A stretch of 64,000 nucleotides of DNA from Bacteroidetes bacterium UBA1312 (lineage in GTDB: Bacteria; Bacteroidota; Bacteroidia; Chitinophagales; Chitinophagaceae). The notes below the pieces were generated by a model. The model made no database searches. It had not been told where the DNA came from and was given only the letters and a program-made list of their open reading frames with translations. This document shows positions 10,101-18,925 of the stretch, piece by piece. The stretch covers positions 213,400 to 277,399 of the forward strand of contig DBTQ01000010.1 of assembly GCA_002307135.1 (NCBI GenBank). The letters run 5' to 3'. A program made the translations under genes and the position numbers. Numbering within the stretch: the stretch's first letter is position 1; each line of letters starts with the position of its first letter.

Positions 10101-12770
10101 CTGATGTGCCAGTTGTGTAGCATCATTATCGGGGTATCGTACTGTCTTGTCGCCTACTGCAACCTCATAAGTAAAGAAGGGCGTCGTATTTTCAAGTGCA
10201 TGTTCCAGTAATGAGGCGCCATACATATTTTGACCGCTCTTGGGACGTATTGCATATTCTTGGTCAATCTTCGCATTGCTCCCTTTTACAGCTACCTTAA
10301 AAGTATCCACAGAACCGAAGTATTGTACCTGGGCATCCAGTTCAAAAATATGGCTCGCATAGCGGCTGTAATAGTCAGTAGGTATCCAGCGTTCCCCCAA
10401 ATTAAAGTCCAGCAGCTCAAACAGGATCTTTTCGGGTTGTACTTTTTCAATGGCTCCAAGGCTACGGGCATATTCCGTATTTTCAGGGTCTTCCTTTACA
10501 AGGGATTGAGCATCCTTTAGTTTTTGGACTACATTACCACTCAGGTACCTATCCGCAGTTTCCCAAACGCTTAAGAATGGATTTAAATAAATGCGGTTCC
10601 CTAATGCACTGATCAACTCCGGCTCATTTAATCCGGTAACTTCTTGCAAATAGTTTAAATCAATCCGCCCAAAATCGTTCAGGCAACGGGCTAATGCTTC
10701 GTCCGTATTGTCTGTTCTGAACAGTTCTTCACTCTTTTGCAGGGATTGCAACAGAATATCTGCCTTCACGAACCGTTCCCCGTCTTTGCGTTCCAGTGAT
10801 GCCAATAGTTGCAATCCGAATGCACTGTCTTCAATGATCAGCTTTTTATTACCCGGAAGATTTAATGTACCAAAAGCATCTGTGAATGCATCATAAGCTT
10901 TATTCAAAGATTCCCTTTGCAATTCATTCAACGGCGTTTCTATATCATGGGTAAGCATCAGGTATTGATCCCGAAGCGGTACATAATGAAGGTAAAAAGG
11001 CCGATTGTTTTGGGAACTGAGGGCAGAAAAGATTGCGGCACTATTTTCAGGATCTACATTGGAGAGTACACCCACCTGATCATTAAAGCAAACCAATGTG
11101 CCACTTTTGTAAAATGGTTTAAGTCCGGTAAAAAGGTTTGTTCCCTTCTTTACCAATCCAAAAGGTTCTTTTAAACTCTCATCCCCCGAATAGATATAAT
11201 CGTATCCAAATTGTGGTAAGGCGTGAGCCACATTTTCCAATTCCTTCTGGAGTCCTGCTGCCGTCATCCATGTGGCCGGAAACGTAATCTCTGCTACATT
11301 GGAATAGAGCTTATACAAGTAGTTGGCGGGTTTGATGCCCTTAGCAGTAATCAACACGATACTTTCGTGTTCGGGTTGCGCAGTTGTTTTAACGGTACTG
11401 ATCAGCCTTGCCGTCTGCTTTTGCACCAACTTTACATCTGACTCATTAATATAAGCCATCGCACGATTGATGTTTTCAGCAGGAGCAATATCAAACAAAC
11501 CCAGTTGGATATGGACAGCTTCATGTTTGCTTTCAGGAAGAGGTAAAAAGGTAAATCTTTTATGCTCCATCCTGGTTTCAAAAAAGAAACTCAGTGCCGT
11601 GTTGCGAAAAGCCTCCCTGTTGAAATTTAGTTGCAGGTCTTGGTTGATTTGTGCTGTAATCTTTCCGGAAATATTATTGATATCCCCATCTTGCCAAATA
11701 GCTTGTGTTGCCTTCCCATATTGATTGGTGCCTGCTCCTATTTTATTTCCGGCAATGATTTCAGGATGGTTATTGATGTATAAATTTTGATAAAATGAGC
11801 CGTATTCATTGTTCAATTCTATGGTTTGCAGTAATTGTTTTTCTGCTTCAGACAACGCTTGCTTACTACTGTTCTTTTGAACCAAAAGCAAATGGCTTGG
11901 AGCTTCCGTACCACCGGTATCCAGCATCAGGTTATCGGGCATTACGCTGAGTGATAAAAAATCAGCCTTTTCAAAAACGTATTCCCGTACTGTAAAGTTG
12001 GCCATTGAATTGAGGAACCCATCAGTCGTGACATAGGCCATAATTCCGCCATCCGCAAGCTTTTCTAAGCCTTTGGCGAAGAAATAATTATGTACCCTAT
12101 TAGTAAGTAATGGGATTTGAAGGTTACTAATAGCTTCATCATAGATTTTGAAATTCCCGAAAGGGATATTGCTTACTACAAGATCATATTTACCGTTTTC
12201 CTTTTCAGATGTTTCCTCCAGTCCACATATATGTATCTGTGTTGGCACAATGGAATTACTGTATAATGCCTGTAAAACCTTACCGGTTAAAATATCTTTT
12301 TCAACCGCTGTGATCTGTTGTAGTTCCGGAAATGCTTTTACTGCTTCGGATATAAATATGCCGGCACCTGCTGAAGGTTCATACATCCTTTGCGGCATAA
12401 TGCCATTTTCCGCTAATACCTGAAAAAGTGTTTGAGGTATAACTTGCGGGGTATAAAAAGCAGTCAGTACACTTTCCTTTATAGAAGAAACGACCTCTTT
12501 ATATTGTTGCTCATTAAAATGCGCTTTTAATAATTGATGCAGACTGGTAATCCCTTCATGTAAACGGAGATCAGCCTCAGTAGCACCTAACGCTATCCAC
12601 TCCTGTTGGTCCGCATCAGGTAACAGTATGGCTTTGATGCCACCGAAACCGGCATATTTTCTTAATGCAGTTTGGTCTGCATCGCTCAACACATCCCCTT
12701 GCTGATATGCAAGGGCAATGCGGATTGCCGCTATATTGTCGTTAAGTTTATATTGTAGATTGTAAGCCAT
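7170..12770 (-). CDS. N6-adenine methylase-like/SNF2-type helicase fusion (DarB-like)
   Basis: An 1866-residue protein. The N-terminal third has a class I methyltransferase fold with SAM motif EPSAGAG (131-137) and the N6-adenine catalytic motif in the variant form NIPF (201-204, usually NPPY/F). A superfamily 2 helicase follows, with Walker A GLGKT near 975, DESHK near 1137, and motif VI-like [11 protein letters not shown] near 1473. The C-terminal part is coiled-coil rich and contains the repeat [15 protein letters not shown]. This architecture recalls phage P1 DarB-type antirestriction proteins and is common in Bacteroidota conjugative elements, where it may protect incoming DNA from host restriction. 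Whether the methylase half is active is uncertain because of the NIPF variant. It sits between traE and traF. Confidence 0.8.
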   Translation of the reverse strand: MAYNLQYKLNDNIAAIRIALAYQQGDVLSDADQTALRKYAGFGGIKAILLPDADQQEWIALGATEADLRLHEGITSLHQLLKAHFNEQQYKEVVSSIKESVLTAFYTPQVIPQTLFQVLAENGIMPQRMYEPSAGAGIFISEAVKAFPELQQITAVEKDILTGKVLQALYSNSIVPTQIHICGLEETSEKENGKYDLVVSNIPFGNFKIYDEAISNLQIPLLTNRVHNYFFAKGLEKLADGGIMAYVTTDGFLNSMANFTVREYVFEKADFLSLSVMPDNLMLDTGGTEAPSHLLLVQKNSSKQALSEAEKQLLQTIELNNEYGSFYQNLYINNHPEIIAGNKIGAGTNQYGKATQAIWQDGDINNISGKITAQINQDLQLNFNREAFRNTALSFFFETRMEHKRFTFLPLPESKHEAVHIQLGLFDIAPAENINRAMAYINESDVKLVQKQTARLISTVKTTAQPEHESIVLITAKGIKPANYLYKLYSNVAEITFPATWMTAAGLQKELENVAHALPQFGYDYIYSGDESLKEPFGLVKKGTNLFTGLKPFYKSGTLVCFNDQVGVLSNVDPENSAAIFSALSSQNNRPFYLHYVPLRDQYLMLTHDIETPLNELQRESLNKAYDAFTDAFGTLNLPGNKKLIIEDSAFGLQLLASLERKDGERFVKADILLQSLQKSEELFRTDNTDEALARCLNDFGRIDLNYLQEVTGLNEPELISALGNRIYLNPFLSVWETADRYLSGNVVQKLKDAQSLVKEDPENTEYARSLGAIEKVQPEKILFELLDFNLGERWIPTDYYSRYASHIFELDAQVQYFGSVDTFKVAVKGSNAKIDQEYAIRPKSGQNMYGASLLEHALENTTPFFTYEVAVGDKTVRYPDNDATQLAHQKIENLRNGFIDWLQLLPEEEKKSLETLYNDIFNCYRLAAYDGSHLSFPGLDKQALGISDLYSSQKNSVWRTVQNRGALIDHEVGLGKTLTMIVAAHEMKRLGIAHKPMILALKANVDQIRDTYKKAYPKARILAPNEDDYSPKNRLRIFHEIKNNNWDCIIITHDQFSKIPQSPEMQRSIFQEELDNVERDLDTVKAIGGSISKSMLKGLEIRKRNLSYNLSSLEQRIEDKKDQGIDFKTMGIDHLFIDESHKYKNLTFTTRHNRVAGLGNMEGSQKALNLLFALRTLQNKFDADLCSTFLSGTPISNSLTELYLIFKYLRPKEMERQGVQNFDGWAAVFAKKTTDFEFSVTNEIIAKERFRNFIKVPELALFYNEITDYKTAAHIQLDKPELDEQLINIKPTPDQQQFIKNLMAFASTGNATFIGRAELSESERKAKMLIATNYAKKMAVDMRLINEGYADHPDNKVNVCARNVAAIYRESSAHKGTQVIFSDIGTPKPDAFNIYDALKEKLVRDFQIPAEEITFIHNWTEKRKPELFRKMNKGQIRILLGSTDKAGTGLNVQERIVAMHHMDIPWKPSELEQRNGRGGRQGNWLAKAHFGNKVRVFIYAVEQSLDNYKFNLLKNKQLFISQMKNNELSVRSIDEGSIDEKSGMNFAEYIAILSGDTSLLEKTKLEKKIAVLENLKKAHFSETTHSKYKLEELESKQERVRGIVKMLHDDSSFYHSQLRFEKDGTKVNPLQLDGCKSTNPVDIGNYLIQLHTNEWTGGTNVEIGSLYGYKLLIHPFKRTRYPEDEQGNVDYDSTKMAVYYTNTFSAQRETEGINYSYNNGYPNTDNPKLAARIFLNAIDHVDQLMESHKKELKEIETNIPLLKRIIEKPFEKEVELKEMKIQVEYLGREISLKILENQLKANEVPIEVPNEVPNEVEKIPVHDSVLIMPIIKMFPEQVRGSGNYNLKTAISLKEPVAKRSRKFKM

Positions 12771-12802
12771 ACTGCACCGTTTTCATCCCCTCGAAATCTT
12801 TG

Positions 12803-13231
12803 TTAATTGAAATAGTCATGTACTGCGGCGATCACCGCGTAACGCAAGAACCTGTTATCTTCTGTTTCTTCAGAAAAAGCAAAATTGTCAAAAGCTTCTT
12901 TGCAATGCCCGATTAGGTTGATCGTTTCGTAAGTGAGCACTCCTACCTTGACCAGACGATCATAGTCTGCTGTAAACTCTTCTTCAATAATTCCTTTGAT
13001 GTAGTTGAACCTGGAAGGGCGCAAATCTGCCGTCATTGCTTGCAGGCATAATTCCTCAATGATGTAAACAGGTTTATCTTCTTTAAGCAGACTTTCTACC
13101 ATAGGCATTACCGTCAAGACCTTATCTTCGAGATATTGGGTTACTGAATAATCAGCCTGTAGCTGCACTGCCAGATCAGGGTTATTGATCAGCACATAAG
13201 CCCTTAATTTTTCTGTGAGAACACTTTGCAT
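12803..13231 (-). CDS. DUF1896-like small protein
   Basis: A 142-residue soluble helical protein starting MQSVLTEKLRAYVLINNP. A longer open frame reaches 13309 but would overlap traE by 67 bp, so the internal ATG at 13229-13231 is chosen; it leaves 11 bp to traE. The sequence (LRAYVLINNPDLAVQLQADY near the start, and helices including IEELCLQAM) fits the DUF1896 group of Bacteroidota mobile elements, often found beside the large methylase-helicase. No function is known. It is cotranscribed with its neighbours. Confidence 0.55.
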   Translation of the reverse strand: MQSVLTEKLRAYVLINNPDLAVQLQADYSVTQYLEDKVLTVMPMVESLLKEDKPVYIIEELCLQAMTADLRPSRFNYIKGIIEEEFTADYDRLVKVGVLTYETINLIGHCKEAFDNFAFSEETEDNRFLRYAVIAAVHDYFN

Positions 13232-13242
13232 AACTGTAATTT

Positions 13243-13584
13243 TTAAACGCCGAAGAAGGATTTGATTACTGTAGCCACTACCACCAGAAACACACAACTG
13301 CCGAACCACGCGGCAGCAACTTTACTCGTGTCAGGATCACCGGCATTCCATTTCTGATAGACTTTAACGGCACCGATCAGCCCAAGCAATGCGCCAACGG
13401 CGTACATCAGGTTGGTACCAGAGGCAAAGTAGCTGCGTACTTTACTGTTGGCTTCATTGATCCCTGCATTACCATCTTGCGCCTGAGCTTGAAGTTCTAT
13501 ACCCAGCAAGACAAGGGTTGCCATTGCTGCTTTCATTTTTCGGGATAACTTTTTTAATCCCCATTTCACATTTTCCATCTTCAC
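13243..13584 (-). CDS. traE: TraE-like conjugation membrane protein (DUF4134)
   Basis: A 113-residue VirB2-like (pilin-type) membrane protein. It has an N-terminal signal or leader segment ending near QAQAQDG, then two hydrophobic helices (NLMYAVGALLGLIGAVKVYQKW and the AAWFGSCVFLVVVATVIKSFFGV segment). The NEANSKVRSYFASGTNLMYAVGALLGLIGA block is diagnostic of DUF4134/TraE in Bacteroidota conjugative transposons. It heads the block traE to traJ. An alternative start at the third codon (MENVKWG) is equally plausible. Confidence 0.88.
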   Translation of the reverse strand: MKMENVKWGLKKLSRKMKAAMATLVLLGIELQAQAQDGNAGINEANSKVRSYFASGTNLMYAVGALLGLIGAVKVYQKWNAGDPDTSKVAAAWFGSCVFLVVVATVIKSFFGV

Positions 13585-13787
13585 TGATTTAAAAGTCCAC
13601 CTAATATTTCTTAATTAAAATACCGGAGCACGCTACTCCTATCCCACTCATCCTTGCTCCTTCACGCGCTCCTGGTATTTGTCTTTTTTCTTTCCCGAAG
13701 GCTACCCCTCATTCAAGAGAGATAGCCGCGGAATTTGCCGGCACCGCATCACCACCAAAACCATCAACCCCTGGTGCCGGGCAATAA
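13585..13787. other. Spacer with stem-loop upstream of traE
   Basis: A 203-bp gap inside the transfer operon without a convincing ORF. It contains an exact 8-bp inverted repeat CCGGCACC (13738-13745) / GGTGCCGG (13773-13780) with a 27-base loop, and an imperfect inverted repeat pairing about 13621-13632 with 13665-13677. These may be mRNA processing or attenuation structures separating the first membrane gene from traE; there is no U-tract typical of a terminator. Confidence 0.4.
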
Positions 13788-14219
13788 TTAGCGGGGCAGC
13801 GTCTTCCACGCCGCATCTAATTCCCCCTCACTGAAGGCCACCCCGCATATCTCTTGTGCATGTTGCATGATATAATGATTTACAGCTACCCGGTAGGCAG
13901 GTTGACGTAACCCGTCATAGTTGGCCAGTCTTTGTTTCAGTTGCAAGAGCAACTGTTCTTTCGTGGCTGATGTACCTGCCTGTTCCAGGACGCTGCGTTT
14001 CAGATCGACTACAACTGCTTCCAACTCGTCAAAGTCCGCTTCCTCTAGCTCTCCCGGAGCAGTGTAGCCGTCTGATATTTTTTGTTTGAATTTTAATTTC
14101 CCCGACAGGATGCCGGTCATTTCTTTCCTGTAATAGCGAATGGCTATAATCAGATAATAAGCCCCTCCAAGTATGGCTACTACTGCCACATAATCGCTCC
14201 ATGTAAATTTGCTTAACAT
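13788..14219 (-). CDS. Small membrane-anchored transfer-region protein
   Basis: A 143-residue protein with one N-terminal transmembrane helix (about residues 9-27, YVAVVAILGGAYYLIIAIRYY) and a cytoplasmic helical domain containing an acidic segment (PGELEEADFDELEAVVVDL). I cannot name the family with confidence; its position as the first gene before traE corresponds to the small traD-like or unnamed genes of related elements. A promoter-like box lies 58 bp upstream, so this is probably the first gene of the transfer operon. Confidence 0.6.
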   Translation of the reverse strand: MLSKFTWSDYVAVVAILGGAYYLIIAIRYYRKEMTGILSGKLKFKQKISDGYTAPGELEEADFDELEAVVVDLKRSVLEQAGTSATKEQLLLQLKQRLANYDGLRQPAYRVAVNHYIMQHAQEICGVAFSEGELDAAWKTLPR

Positions 14220-14276
14220 ACCTTTGCTTTTTAGTTTTAAAATTTCCGGGCTGATTTGTTGTCCCGATTACGATAG

Positions 14277-14311
14277 CAAAGGTGCGCGGACTGAAGAGCC
14301 TTTTTTGACAA
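14277..14311 (-). promoter_or_regulatory. Candidate promoter of the transfer operon
   Basis: Read on the minus strand, CACCTTTG (14277-14284) matches the Bacteroidota -7 consensus TAnnTTTG except for the first base, and TTG (14309-14311) is a possible -33 element with a 24-base spacer. The box lies about 58 bp before the start codon at 14219. The spacer is slightly long, so this is a prediction only. Confidence 0.4.
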
Positions 14312-14534
14312 GGACAAGGGTAGTCCTCGAAATTTATTTTAGCTTATTTTTCGTTAAATATTTGTGCAGTTTGGAGTACTGATAGGTATGCCGGATTGGT
14401 CCAATACCTGTACAACACCTATTCTAAAGGGTTTTGGGCATTTGACATGTCCATTTCAATACTAAATTTTGTGCTACTTTTTTGGTAGATCTTGGTAGTT
14501 CCAGAAATATTTTTCAGGCTGCTATTTTCATAAA

Positions 14535-14576
14535 AAATTGCAAAAACAAAAAGCCAGCTCTCGAAAAGAACTGGCT
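14535..14576 (-). terminator. Rho-independent terminator after lipoprotein gene
   Basis: AGCCAG (14552-14557) pairs with CTGGCT (14571-14576), extended by TCT/AGA across a C-A mismatch. An A-rich tract on the plus strand just left of it is a U-tract in the minus-strand transcript. It ends the gene at 14609-15043. Confidence 0.6.
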
Positions 14577-14608
14577 CTTATGATATTATTGGACTGATGA
14601 AATGCTTA

Positions 14609-15043
14609 CTATTTAACTTTTTTCCAGCCCCCTGTCCGGTTTCTGTCAGAACACAATAAACCTTTATTGAAATCTAAATAAAGTGGATTAGCCATTAATG
14701 GATTTGTTGGGTTTAAAGATTGGTCTGTTTTATCGTAACTAACGGTATAAGTAGGTGATGGATGGTCTTCCGCGTGCTCCAGATTGCGCCAACCCTCCTG
14801 GTCATAGTCGTTTTTCAGCCACCTGGTATTGTCAACCTGATAACCATCTTTCTTCTTGCTAATGAAAATAGTGTCCCGGATAGTACCGTTGCCCAAAACT
14901 TTCATTGTAGCCGGATTTTTATCTTCAAAGGTAATTTCCCTGGCATACGAACCCACGATCTTATCCACGGGTTCTGAATTGCAGGAAGACAAAAGCGCAG
15001 CAATGCTGATCACCATAATTCTTGTGTATTTCATAGTATTCAT
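14609..15043 (-). CDS. Hypothetical lipoprotein
   Basis: A 144-residue protein with a lipoprotein signal peptide: basic N-terminus, hydrophobic IMVISIAALLSSC and predicted lipidated Cys21 followed by NSEP. The mature part is a small beta-rich domain with KDGYQVDNTRWLKNDYDQEGW and TYTVSYDKTDQSL. No family is recognised. It is preceded by another exported protein gene on the same strand, each with its own terminator, suggesting independent units. The start could be codon 4 (MKYTRIMV). Confidence 0.6.
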   Translation of the reverse strand: MNTMKYTRIMVISIAALLSSCNSEPVDKIVGSYAREITFEDKNPATMKVLGNGTIRDTIFISKKKDGYQVDNTRWLKNDYDQEGWRNLEHAEDHPSPTYTVSYDKTDQSLNPTNPLMANPLYLDFNKGLLCSDRNRTGGWKKVK

Positions 15044-15065
15044 TTTTTATAGATGGTTAAAAAAA

Positions 15066-15100
15066 TTAAAAGGCAGGACGCCTAATGGTATCCTGCCTTT
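15066..15100 (-). terminator. Rho-independent terminator after exported-protein gene
   Basis: A 10-bp stem AAAGGCAGGA (15069-15078) / TCCTGCCTTT (15091-15100) with a 12-base loop. Plus-strand A-rich sequence to its left becomes a U-tract in the minus-strand transcript. It lies 13 bp past the stop codon of the gene at 15114-15731. Confidence 0.75.
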
Positions 15101-15113
15101 GCCGGAACATGGA

Positions 15114-15731
15114 TTACTTCACATACCTGTTGTAGAGCACGTTTACAAAGTATTGCTCCTTTTTGTTGTCATACCCTGTAATCTCGTGTTTGTACCACTT
15201 GAACTTTTTCTTCGCCTCTGCTGTAAAGGATGGGTTTTTGACTGCATCTATTACGTTTTGCGTTTCCAGTTCCATCACTTTACCGTTCATACCCTTGCTG
15301 AAATAATAAGTATCCTTAGCAACGTCTTCCACATTATAGGTATTTAATGGAAAACCATAAGGGAATAATTTGCCAATCGGTATAGGTACCCAGGTAAAAT
15401 GGTTGACCACATCCGTCTCAATTGCTGTCTTGACATAAATGATCAACCCTGTAGTATCTTCTACCTGGTAGTAGGTGTTCCCAATAAGGCGGAATAGCTT
15501 ACCACCACGCCACATTCCCCAAACAATATTACCTAATTCTGCCGGGGCATTGGGCATCGACATATTTCCTGCGATGACGGTATCATTTGCCTTAATGAAC
15601 CTATCATTACGATAGTCGTCATAACTGCGATAAATCTTCACGGCACTATCTTCGGTACTATTCTCTTTAGCCATACCTTTTTCGGCAATCAGGCAAAGTG
15701 AAAGTAGAGGCAATAATCTGAGCATCTGCAT
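15114..15731 (-). CDS. Hypothetical exported protein
   Basis: A 205-residue protein with an N-terminal signal peptide (LRLLPLLSLCLIAEKGMAKE). The mature part is beta-rich with WGMWRGGKLFRLIGNTYYQVEDTTGLIIYVKTAIE in the middle and a C-terminal YFVNVLYNRYVK. No family is recognised. It is flanked by its own terminator downstream and a 52-bp gap to the next gene upstream. It probably acts in the periplasm; the function is unknown. Confidence 0.6.
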   Translation of the reverse strand: MQMLRLLPLLSLCLIAEKGMAKENSTEDSAVKIYRSYDDYRNDRFIKANDTVIAGNMSMPNAPAELGNIVWGMWRGGKLFRLIGNTYYQVEDTTGLIIYVKTAIETDVVNHFTWVPIPIGKLFPYGFPLNTYNVEDVAKDTYYFSKGMNGKVMELETQNVIDAVKNPSFTAEAKKKFKWYKHEITGYDNKKEQYFVNVLYNRYVK

Positions 15732-15783
15732 AATAATTGGTTTTTATGATTATAAAAGAATGTTCCTGATGGATGATAAAATA

Positions 15784-16476
15784 TTACAAATTCTTAGTTG
15801 CAGCTCCGGAAGCACCTCCTGCAACCACAGAAGCACCCGCAACCGCACCTGCCGGTCCGAGTAAAGAGCCTGCAAGTGCACCCAATGCACCACCAACAAG
15901 GTCACATGCTACAACAAGGCAAACTTTTTTAAACCATCCTTTGGCCAATGACATAGGAGCAGGATCGTCTTGTACTACCGGATGCCATGGATCATTGACA
16001 TCCTCATGCGCGTTTACCCAAAAGTTTTTGCTGGCTATACTGATATTCGCAGCGCCAACGCAAAGGGACTTTTCATCCGCAGTTAAAGCTGTACTTGATT
16101 CAACGGCCGCGATGTAGGAGTTAATATCACTATCAAAATTATCAAAATCCGTTCTGGCATTGACCAGATTATTAAGGTTTAACAATTGCTGTTTTAATGC
16201 CGCACTTAAATGATATTCGGTATCCAGCATAACGATAATTTCACCAGCCAGTACGCCTGCTGCCATGGCCGTATAATATGGGGCTATTGCGGTACTGTAG
16301 TTGGGGCTTGGAAAAGGAGTTGTGCCAGGGTTGAGGGTATCGTTCAGCGCAGACACCCCACTGTTATAAGCTTCTTCTAAAGTAAAGCCAGGGAAGGAAG
16401 CGAGTTGGCCAATGTGTTTTAAAGTTAAATTGTGTATCACTGCCGGTAATACATTTGGTGAAGTTAAATTGATCAT
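15784..16476 (-). CDS. Unknown protein with glycine/alanine-rich hydrophobic tail
   Basis: A 230-residue protein without a classical N-terminal signal. Residues 1-175 are helical with a short cysteine-containing segment (SLCVGAANIS). The last 45 residues are a glycine/alanine-rich hydrophobic stretch with repeated small-residue spacing (DLVGGALGALAGSLLG, then PAGAVAGASVVAGG), like bacteriocin or membrane-inserting glycine-zipper segments. No family is recognised. A membrane-inserting secreted effector or a membrane-anchored protein are both possible. It lies close to a LytTR regulator and another small unknown (17453-17830), a context that in Firmicutes, though not specifically here, accompanies bacteriocin loci. 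Confidence 0.5.
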   Translation of the reverse strand: MINLTSPNVLPAVIHNLTLKHIGQLASFPGFTLEEAYNSGVSALNDTLNPGTTPFPSPNYSTAIAPYYTAMAAGVLAGEIIVMLDTEYHLSAALKQQLLNLNNLVNARTDFDNFDSDINSYIAAVESSTALTADEKSLCVGAANISIASKNFWVNAHEDVNDPWHPVVQDDPAPMSLAKGWFKKVCLVVACDLVGGALGALAGSLLGPAGAVAGASVVAGGASGAATKNL

Positions 16477-16696
16477 GGTTTAAAGTTCTAGTAAGATAAA
16501 GTTGGACTGGGTGAAGTACCTGTTCTTAGGTTTCCGATAGGAACAACAACGAAAAACAGGATGTTATTTTAAGGTGTTACTAACAGCTTAGTGGTGGCGC
16601 ATGAATAAGCATAGATTTTTAAATTAAGGTTTATGATGGGGTTAATTATCCGGGATTGGGGGATATGAAAAGTGGCCGGCTTGAATGGAAATTGCG

Positions 16697-17086
16697 CTAA
16701 ACGATAACCCAAAGGTAGGATCCCCCCCAGCCCTCACGAACCAAATGATCTGTAGTACCCATTGGGGTCTCCAGATACTGGCCAAAAGATTGAATATAGT
16801 TGGAGCTGACATTTTGATGAGATACATAGTCAATGATCCTGTTACGGACAGACTTATAGAGATAAGAGGATAACCCTTCATTGATTTGAAGGGTGGCTCT
16901 TTTTGCCCATAAATTGGCAAACAGGTCATGTATTAAATCTTTTGCAGTTTCGCGGTCCCTTAGTTTATTATAGGTGTGTAAATAAAGTTGACTGTAAAAC
17001 CTTTCATAGAGGTTCGTGAAAGCCAATTTATCCCCTACAGCAAGTTGTTGCAGCAATTCCTTTTCATCGTATGGTTGGGCTTTCAC
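16697..17086 (-). pseudogene. Truncated ECF sigma factor (region 2 only)
   Basis: The 129-codon frame encodes an ECF sigma factor region 2: DKLAFTNLYERFYSQLYLHTYNKL (around 18-41), the KDLIHDLFANLWAKR core-binding segment (about 50-64) and LSSYLYKSVRNRIIDYVSHQ (about 72-91). After the normal linker TDHLVRE the frame runs through a seven-G tract (C tract on the plus strand, near 16722) into a short unrelated tail GWGGSYLWVIV and stops. Region 4 for -35 binding is absent, and the other frames downstream do not supply it. It is read as a broken remnant from an insertion, deletion or homopolymer slip; a functional short sigma is unlikely. Confidence 0.7.
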
Positions 17087-17452
17087 GGTTATTTAGTTGG
17101 TAATCAAATATAATTAATTACTATACAATAAACAATGCCGCTAATTTGATACTGATATTAGATGCTAACATGGATATTTCCAATCGTAGAATAATTACAA
17201 TATACAATAATGCCAATTTAACTATTGTTTAGCTATATCAGCTGTTGAAAATACATTCTGGATGGGTCTTTTGCTTAATTTTGAAAAAGCTTCAAAAGCC
17301 GCCAATAAATGAGCAATACAGCATTTAAGCAGCATTACTCTTATTTAATAGAGCTTAGCTTCTTGACTGCTGGCATTGCAAACAAATAATTTGTCTAAGA
17401 ATTTCTATTTTTAATTGTAAAATGCTGGATATGTCTATATCCGGCTACTTTA
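17087..17452. other. AT-rich intergenic region
   Basis: A 366-bp AT-rich gap between the sigma remnant and the small unknown gene. No ORF, tRNA or clear hairpin is seen; it may hold the former promoter of the sigma gene. Confidence 0.3.
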
Positions 17453-17830
17453 TTAATAAACAAGTTCAAAGACCAATTGACCAGTAACAACAAAACCGCT
17501 TGCTTGCGAATAAGCACCATTCATAAAGTCTTTTGTTCTAACTATCTTACTCATACTTGGCGGAGGCAGTGGAGTTGGCGCATCTAAGACAATAGGAACT
17601 CTATTCTCTACAGCGAAACCAGTCCTGCAGGATGCGAGTTGAATAAACTGGCTGCTCATACCATTAAGATAGGTTTGTTGTGCAGCAGTCATAATGAAAT
17701 TGGTAATCAGCCATGCTTTTAGATCATTGCGAATGGCATTTGCCTCTACGAGAAGTGCATTATTAGATAAGGCGTACAAGTCAACTTGCTTCTGTTGTAC
17801 GCCTGCCGGTGTGAAAGGTTGTTGTGGCAT
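17453..17830 (-). CDS. Unknown small soluble protein
   Basis: A 125-residue protein with no signal peptide or membrane helix. The helical first half (LYALSNNALLVEANAIRNDLKAWLITNFIMTAAQQTYL) is followed by a proline-rich linker (APTPLPPPSMS) and a beta-rich end. No family is recognised. It is divergent from the LytTR regulator gene with a 111-bp intergenic region, so the two may share a control region and the regulator may act on it; this is inference. Confidence 0.45.
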   Translation of the reverse strand: MPQQPFTPAGVQQKQVDLYALSNNALLVEANAIRNDLKAWLITNFIMTAAQQTYLNGMSSQFIQLASCRTGFAVENRVPIVLDAPTPLPPPSMSKIVRTKDFMNGAYSQASGFVVTGQLVFELVY

Positions 17831-17941
17831 AAGAAGGGTTTTTCAGTGTAGTTGTAATCATTTTAATTAATACCTAATTTAGGAATACAGTTTTGATTAC
17901 ACAAGGCACTACTATTATCGTATTTTTTTAACCTATTTAAA

Positions 17942-18769
17942 ATGTTCGTTCGCTATAAAAATTTTTGGTTTAGGGTAATCGCTTCCTTACTGGCAGCACA
18001 CTTTATTGTGTTATTTGGAGTAGTTGAGACCTTCTTTCAATTGCTATGCGACCCCGTTTATTATATAGCTTTGGCTGGTAGTTTCTTGATTGCCCTTCTT
18101 TTGGTGAACTATATTCATTTTATCACCATTAGACTGGATAAGCATTACGATTGGCAGGTTAAACCCATAGAACGAACAGCCCTGCAATTTTTTTTCGGTT
18201 TTGTTTTAACGGGCATTCTGGCATTTTTATTAGCCTTAGCCTATTTTTCAACACAGGGGGTACAAATATTGAAGACCCCCTACCTGCGTTTTGACTATCC
18301 TATTATCCTGGTTCTATTGTTCTTTACCAATCTCTATTATCTTGGACACTACATCTACCTGCAATGGCGCATGGAAAAAAACGCTGTCGTAAACACCCCG
18401 ATCATCGAAGCCACAACGTCACAGGAACCGGAAGGAAAAAAATCATTCATGGTCAATCAGGGCGCAAAAAACATCCCAATACCATTAGACCAGATCGCCT
18501 ATTTTTATAGAGATGAGGCCACATTCCTGCGCACCTTCAATGAAGAAGATTACGTAATCCCACAACCACTTGACGAAGTACAACAATACCTCAACGAAAA
18601 AGACTTCTTTAGAGCCAACCGACAAATGCTCGTCAACCGCAATGCCTGCAAACACTTTGAATCATTGCCGCACAACAAACTGGAGCTGTTTACACAACCA
18701 AAATATAAACAGCAAATCGTAATCAGTCAACTACGCAATCGAAATTTTAAAGACTGGATGGAGGGATAG
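17942..18769 (+). CDS. Membrane-anchored LytTR family transcriptional regulator
   Basis: A 275-residue protein with about four transmembrane helices in the first 150 residues and a C-terminal LytTR DNA-binding domain (about 165-275). The domain shows the typical IPIPLDQIAYFYRDE start, FFRANRQMLVNRNA segment and IVISQLRNRNFKDWMEG end. Such proteins usually sense a membrane or periplasmic signal and bind direct repeats near their targets. The divergent gene at 17453-17830 and the downstream cassette are the nearest candidate targets. The last eight codons are duplicated at 22287-22310. Confidence 0.8.
   Translation: MFVRYKNFWFRVIASLLAAHFIVLFGVVETFFQLLCDPVYYIALAGSFLIALLLVNYIHFITIRLDKHYDWQVKPIERTALQFFFGFVLTGILAFLLALAYFSTQGVQILKTPYLRFDYPIILVLLFFTNLYYLGHYIYLQWRMEKNAVVNTPIIEATTSQEPEGKKSFMVNQGAKNIPIPLDQIAYFYRDEATFLRTFNEEDYVIPQPLDEVQQYLNEKDFFRANRQMLVNRNACKHFESLPHNKLELFTQPKYKQQIVISQLRNRNFKDWMEG
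18743..18766 (+). repeat. LytTR 3' end, left copy of a 24-bp repeat
   Basis: These eight codons (NFKDWMEG) end the LytTR gene. A second copy at 22287-22310 matches at 20 of 24 bases, and all four differences are synonymous third-position changes. The pair brackets the three-gene cassette at 18926-22149. Confidence 0.7.
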
Positions 18770-18847
18770 AAAGAAGACGCTAAAATTAAATAATTACACA
18801 TTGGTCAACCCTTGACTATCTAACTAAAAATATAAGTATTGCTTGTA

Positions 18848-18889
18848 AAAGGTATTTACATCATTGACTAAAGAAATATTAATACCTTT
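18848..18889. promoter_or_regulatory. Inverted repeat upstream of the nuclease operon
   Basis: AAAGGTATT (18848-18856) and AATACCTTT (18881-18889) form an exact 9-bp inverted repeat with a 24-base spacer, ending 37 bp before the start codon at 18926. It could be an operator or a leader hairpin for the operon; the role is not known. Confidence 0.35.
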
Positions 18890-18925
18890 CCATCCTTTAT
18901 TTATTCTAATTTCCTTTATCAATTT

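Larger units (their letters stand above)
14220..14608. other. Intergenic region between transfer operon and secreted-protein cluster
   Basis: This 389-bp gap has no credible ORF. It holds the candidate minus-strand promoter (14277-14311) and, at its right end, the terminator hairpin (14552-14576) of the lipoprotein gene. I see no other clear structure in 14312-14535. Confidence 0.5.

Noticed and set aside
12803..13309. Longer 168-codon version of the DUF1896-like gene
   Set aside because: The extra N-terminal residues lie in the end of traE and read as its shadow; the internal ATG at 13231 removes the overlap.
16642..16929. A 95-codon minus-strand frame overlapping the sigma remnant
   Set aside because: It does not restore sigma region 4 and has no recognisable features; it is the shifted frame of the remnant.
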